From positions 1 to 8,862 of the forward strand of contig JAEEPV010000149.1 of the NCBI GenBank assembly GCA_016284975.1: DNA of 8,862 bases, written 5' to 3'. Positions 6,504 to 8,862 of this stretch are shown here, one piece after another. The DNA comes from Solobacterium sp. Lineage in GTDB: Bacteria; Bacillota_I; Bacilli_A; Erysipelotrichales; Erysipelotrichaceae. Position numbers and translations under genes: made by a program. The notes below the pieces were generated by a model, which was not told the origin of the DNA, made no database searches, and saw only the letters and a list, made by a program, of their open reading frames with translations. Position 1 is the stretch's first letter, and each line of letters opens with the position of its first letter.

Positions 6504-7820
6504 ATGGATGTAAAATCATTGAACTGTCCCAGCTGCGGCGGTACATTTAATGCCCCGTTTGGGACCAGATCCCTGTACTGCCCTTACTGCGGAACGATGA
6601 TTAACATTACGTACGAACCCAGTGAGCAGAAACAGGCAGAAGGAGTCCGCTTTACCGATAATAAGACCGGCATACCGCTTGGAACAGCCGTGATTCCAAA
6701 TGGCTGGAGCACCAGCGGTACATACGCAGAAACCAGGATCGACGAGATCACGCCGTTTGGTACCGCCGTCTCCTCTAAAAGTCCGGACGGCACCATGGCA
6801 TTCAGCAGCCGCAGCGGAGACCACTGGTATCACTTTGTTTTAAACGGACCGCTTCAGCTTGGATTTCCCAGAAAACAGTGGAAGAAATATATGGATCCAA
6901 AGGATTATCTGCTGGAACTGGGAAGGCAGCTGGTCAATACGGCAATTACTCCGGTTTCCTATGGCCCGCTGGATACGCAGTATAACCGAAACCGGAATGA
7001 AGAAGCAGCGAAACTGATATCCCGCTTTGAGGAAAACGCCCATATTCAGCTTCCGAATATTTCCTGCGAAATGCGGCTGAATAATATCCTCTGTGAGTCG
7101 ATGGCCATGATCGGTCATTATCAGCAGAATGGTACAGTCCGCACCATACTTGTCGGAGCGGATCTGTTTGGGCTGGAAGAATATGATGCGGCTGTCATCG
7201 GTGTTTTGAACCGGAAAATGACAAAGGGTCTGCAGTCGCTCATTGGAATCGGAAAAAAGAAAAACTCCGATCCGGCAATGCTTGGCGCATTCGGCCATGG
7301 CTGGGAGGAAGGCGATGAGGTTGACCTGGTTGACTGGGGAAGCAGACGTGTCTATTTTGCGACCGGTCCGGTTGAAAAAGAAAAAGAAATCACTCAGTAC
7401 TTCCTCACCTTTGCACAGACCTGGAAACAGGATCCCGCATTGGATCAAAGGCTGGAACAGTACCACTGGCAGGTTCGCCAGCAGGAACAGTCGCAGCTTC
7501 AGAGTGTTGCCAACTACGCAATCCAGTCGCAGCAGATCAATGCCCAGAGACAGCGTGAGATTTTCCGGACACTGAGTGAAACAAGCGATATCATCATGCA
7601 GGGATATAACAACCGCATGGCATCGCAGGATCGGATTTCCAAGAACTGGACCGAAGCGATCCTTGGGGTCAACAGTTATGAAACAACCGACGGCAGAACC
7701 GTACAGCACAGTGTTGTTTCAGATCATGTCTACCAGACAAATACCGGCGATACGGTCGGGGTTTCCGGCACCCTGCCGGAAGTGCCTCAGGGCTGGACCG
7801 AACTTCAGAAAAAAGACTGA
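6504..7820 (+). CDS. Zinc-ribbon protein of unknown function
   Basis: I do not recognise a named family for this 438-residue protein. The N-terminus is a compact zinc ribbon with CPSC (Cys8, Cys11) and CPYC (Cys26, Cys29), of the type that binds one structural zinc. A mixed alpha/beta region of about 270 residues follows, with no membrane segment or signal peptide. Residues about 314-365 are Gln-rich and likely helical. The C-terminus (about 382-430, from WTEAILGVNSYETTDGRTVQ) has a WxxAILG-x-YxTxDGRxV pattern that I have the impression recurs at the ends of uncharacterised Bacillota proteins; this is from memory. The ATG at 6504 has GAGGA 8 bases upstream. An in-frame ATG at 6444 precedes the promoter and is rejected. 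The stop is 15 bases before the ArsC/Spx-like start, which suggests an operon. Confidence 0.85.
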   Translation: MDVKSLNCPSCGGTFNAPFGTRSLYCPYCGTMINITYEPSEQKQAEGVRFTDNKTGIPLGTAVIPNGWSTSGTYAETRIDEITPFGTAVSSKSPDGTMAFSSRSGDHWYHFVLNGPLQLGFPRKQWKKYMDPKDYLLELGRQLVNTAITPVSYGPLDTQYNRNRNEEAAKLISRFEENAHIQLPNISCEMRLNNILCESMAMIGHYQQNGTVRTILVGADLFGLEEYDAAVIGVLNRKMTKGLQSLIGIGKKKNSDPAMLGAFGHGWEEGDEVDLVDWGSRRVYFATGPVEKEKEITQYFLTFAQTWKQDPALDQRLEQYHWQVRQQEQSQLQSVANYAIQSQQINAQRQREIFRTLSETSDIIMQGYNNRMASQDRISKNWTEAILGVNSYETTDGRTVQHSVVSDHVYQTNTGDTVGVSGTLPEVPQGWTELQKKD

Positions 7821-7835
7821 AGGAGGAATATGTGA

Positions 7836-8186
7836 ATGTTGTTTGTATGTTATCCAAAATGCGGTACCTGCCGCAAAGCCAGAAAATATCTGGATGAACA
7901 TGGTATTCCTTACGAAGAACGCATGATCAAAGAAGATCCTCCTACCGAAAAAGAACTGCGCAGGTGGCAGTCCGTGAGTGGTCTTCCCGTAAAGAAGTTC
8001 TTTAATACCAGCGGGCAGCTTTACCGGGAAATGAATTTAAAGGAAAAGCTGAATGAAATGAGTGAAGATGAAATGTTTCAGCTGCTGGCAACTGACGGGA
8101 TGCTGGTAAAGCGGCCTGTCCTGGTTCAGAAGGACCGCGTACTGGTTGGTTTCAAAGAAGCAGAATACGACACTTTAAAAAAGTAA
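7836..8186 (+). CDS. ArsC/Spx-family thioredoxin-fold protein
   Basis: This 116-residue protein of the arsenate reductase/Spx/YffB superfamily has a glutaredoxin-like fold with the redox motif CGTC at Cys9-Cys12 (YPKCGTCRKA). Other family marks are SGLPVKKFFNTSG (48-60), LLATDGMLVKRPVLV (83-97, Arg93-Pro94) and LVGFKE (103-108). Such proteins are often labelled arsenate reductase. There is no ars operon nearby and the full set of E. coli ArsC arginines is not evident, so a general thiol-redox role or an Spx-like regulatory role is as likely. AGGAGG at 7821-7826 directly follows the previous stop and is 9 bases from the ATG, so it is probably cotranscribed with the zinc-ribbon gene. Confidence 0.9.
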   Translation: MLFVCYPKCGTCRKARKYLDEHGIPYEERMIKEDPPTEKELRRWQSVSGLPVKKFFNTSGQLYREMNLKEKLNEMSEDEMFQLLATDGMLVKRPVLVQKDRVLVGFKEAEYDTLKK

Positions 8187-8188
8187 GT

Positions 8189-8220
8189 AAAAGCGAAGCA
8201 TTGTAAGTTGCTTCGCTTTT
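8189..8220. terminator. Bidirectional intrinsic terminator
   Basis: AAAAGCGAAGCA (8189-8200) pairs perfectly with TGCTTCGCTTTT (8209-8220) across an 8-base loop. The A and T runs within the stem supply a U tract in both directions. It begins 2 bases past the plus-strand stop at 8186 and sits just beyond the minus-strand stop at 8222, so it serves both convergent operons. Confidence 0.92.
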
Positions 8221-8221
8221 A

Positions 8222-8473
8222 TCAACGGATGTATTTTTCGGCTTCTTCCGCTGTGATCTCTTCGATCTCCTGCATGATTTCCGTATTCCCGATTCCATAG
8301 GGAGATCCGGGCGGCTCACTGGGGTCGTAACCCATCAGCCGATCGGAAATAAGATATTCCCTGTCCTGCTCCCACTGTCCGTTTCGATACAGTTCATAAC
8401 CGGATTCCGTTTTTCTTCCGATCCGGTTCAGCGGTATGATTCGATAGTATTTCACTGTTTTGTTTTCCATCAT
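8222..8473 (-). CDS. Small soluble protein of unknown function
   Basis: This 83-residue protein shows no recognised domain, signal peptide or membrane segment. It is rich in Tyr, Glu and Arg, with a YYRIIP start, a central Pro/Gly stretch (EPPGSPYGIG, 53-62) and an acidic helical end (EIMQEIEEITAEEAEKYI). The start overlaps the stop of the upstream gene as ATGA (8473-8470), which strongly suggests translational coupling and a shared task. A second Met codon follows at once, so the true start may be either. The gene ends next to the bidirectional terminator, consistent with a real expressed gene. Confidence 0.75.
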   Translation of the reverse strand: MMENKTVKYYRIIPLNRIGRKTESGYELYRNGQWEQDREYLISDRLMGYDPSEPPGSPYGIGNTEIMQEIEEITAEEAEKYIR

Positions 8474-8769
8474 TCTTCTGCTCGCTTTTCGGTACTCAGA
8501 TACACATTCTGATTCGGCATTCGCAGACGGTATTCCGTTTCACTGACATGTTCGAATCCTTCGGCATTGGCATGGAACGTAACCGGGCAGTTTTCGACTG
8601 TCGTAATCGTAACAGTCTGTCCTGCGAAAGCGTATTTCGGATAACGGACAATATACTGCTGATCATTCGGGTAAACGATGATCTGCTTGATGAACCCCAT
8701 CAGAAAACCGGCACATAAAGCTATGAGCAGTACAATCAGCCGCTGTTTCACTGTCATTTGGTATCCCAT
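8470..8769 (-). CDS. Small membrane-anchored protein with one InlB-like beta repeat
   Basis: This 99-residue protein has one N-terminal membrane segment (about 11-33, LIVLLIALCAGFLMGFI), preceded by basic residues, so the C-terminal part probably faces outside. That part (about 46-93) fits the pattern of a single Listeria-Bacteroides/bacterial repeat unit: AGQTVTITT, a Cys-Pro beta strand, then YRLRMPNQNVYLST, where MPxxNVxLT is the usual closing strand. Such repeats normally occur in tandem in large surface proteins, so a lone copy on a short anchor is uncommon. The ATG at 8769 has only a weak ribosome site (GATGGA). Met5 at 8757 is an alternative start behind GGGAT. It is the first gene of the pair ending at 8222. 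Confidence 0.72.
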   Translation of the reverse strand: MGYQMTVKQRLIVLLIALCAGFLMGFIKQIIVYPNDQQYIVRYPKYAFAGQTVTITTVENCPVTFHANAEGFEHVSETEYRLRMPNQNVYLSTEKRAEE

Positions 8770-8797
8770 ATATCCATCATAACTGAATCTCGGAATG

Positions 8798-8829
8798 AAA
8801 AAAACGCCATGCAGGGCTGCACAGCGTTT
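8798..8829 (-). terminator. Minus-strand terminator or leader attenuator hairpin
   Basis: On the minus strand AAACGC (8829-8824) pairs with GCGTTT (8807-8802), then TG/TG forms tandem wobble pairs, then TGCA/TGCA closes a four-base loop. Seven Ts follow, ending at 8798. On the plus strand the wobble pairs become C-A mismatches and there is no T run. It ends 28 bases before the 99-residue gene. It either terminates a gene right of the window or regulates the small operon. Confidence 0.72.
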
Positions 8830-8862
8830 CGAATACTATACAAGACGATTATCGTACATATC

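Noticed and set aside
6840..7709. 289-codon open frame on the minus strand
   Set aside because: It is antisense to the zinc-ribbon gene, which has a promoter, ribosome site and zinc-ribbon motifs. The antisense product shows no recognisable family features.
7836..8186. Arsenic resistance operon based on the ArsC-like gene
   Set aside because: No arsR, arsB, arsA or acr3 is near, and the gene is coupled to a zinc-ribbon protein. The redox motif fits the broader Spx/YffB superfamily.

Overview
The window looks like chromosomal DNA of a low-to-mid GC Gram-positive bacterium (Bacillota, most likely a gut Clostridia or Erysipelotrichia lineage). This rests on the strong AGGAGG-type ribosome binding sites, the many short U-tract terminators, the VanZ-like and Spx/ArsC-like proteins, and a large GGDEF-EAL-PAS protein of a kind common there. 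The taxonomic call is inference only. No rRNA, tRNA or CRISPR array was seen.

Region 1 (1-2681) is almost all of one IS21-family insertion sequence, read on the minus strand: istA (DDE transposase, with a 20-nt overlap into istB) and istB (AAA+ helper ATPase). Both ends carry ~23-bp iterated inverted repeats of the form TCCGG-N5/6-TGGTACCG. The right tip ends in CA at 2681. The left tip appears to lie about 5 bases before the window. Two hairpins whose stems are complete only in the istAB direction flank the operon, one in the istA leader and one after istB.

Region 2 (2682-5759) is a 994-residue cyclic-di-GMP signalling protein on the plus strand: degenerate GGDEF, complete EAL, two PAS-like segments, a PAS, then a second GGDEF with an intact signature but a shortened C-terminus. 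A strong UUCG-loop terminator follows at once. The IS sits only 64 bp upstream of the start codon, so the gene has probably lost or exchanged its promoter.

Region 3 (5760-8220), plus strand, holds a VanZ-like membrane protein with its own promoter and terminator. Next comes a probable two-gene operon: an unrecognised 438-residue zinc-ribbon protein and a small thioredoxin-fold ArsC/Spx-family protein. A perfect 12-bp bidirectional terminator closes it.

Region 4 (8221-8862), minus strand, holds two small overlapping genes: a membrane-anchored 99-residue protein with one Listeria-Bacteroides/InlB-like beta repeat, and an 83-residue soluble protein of unknown function. Just upstream of them is a minus-strand terminator hairpin, which either ends a gene outside the window or acts as a leader attenuator.

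No undescribed multi-gene system is clearly present. The best leads are the zinc-ribbon/Spx-like pair, the shortened dual-GGDEF EAL protein next to a promoter-displacing IS21 element, and the small membrane-protein pair behind a leader hairpin.
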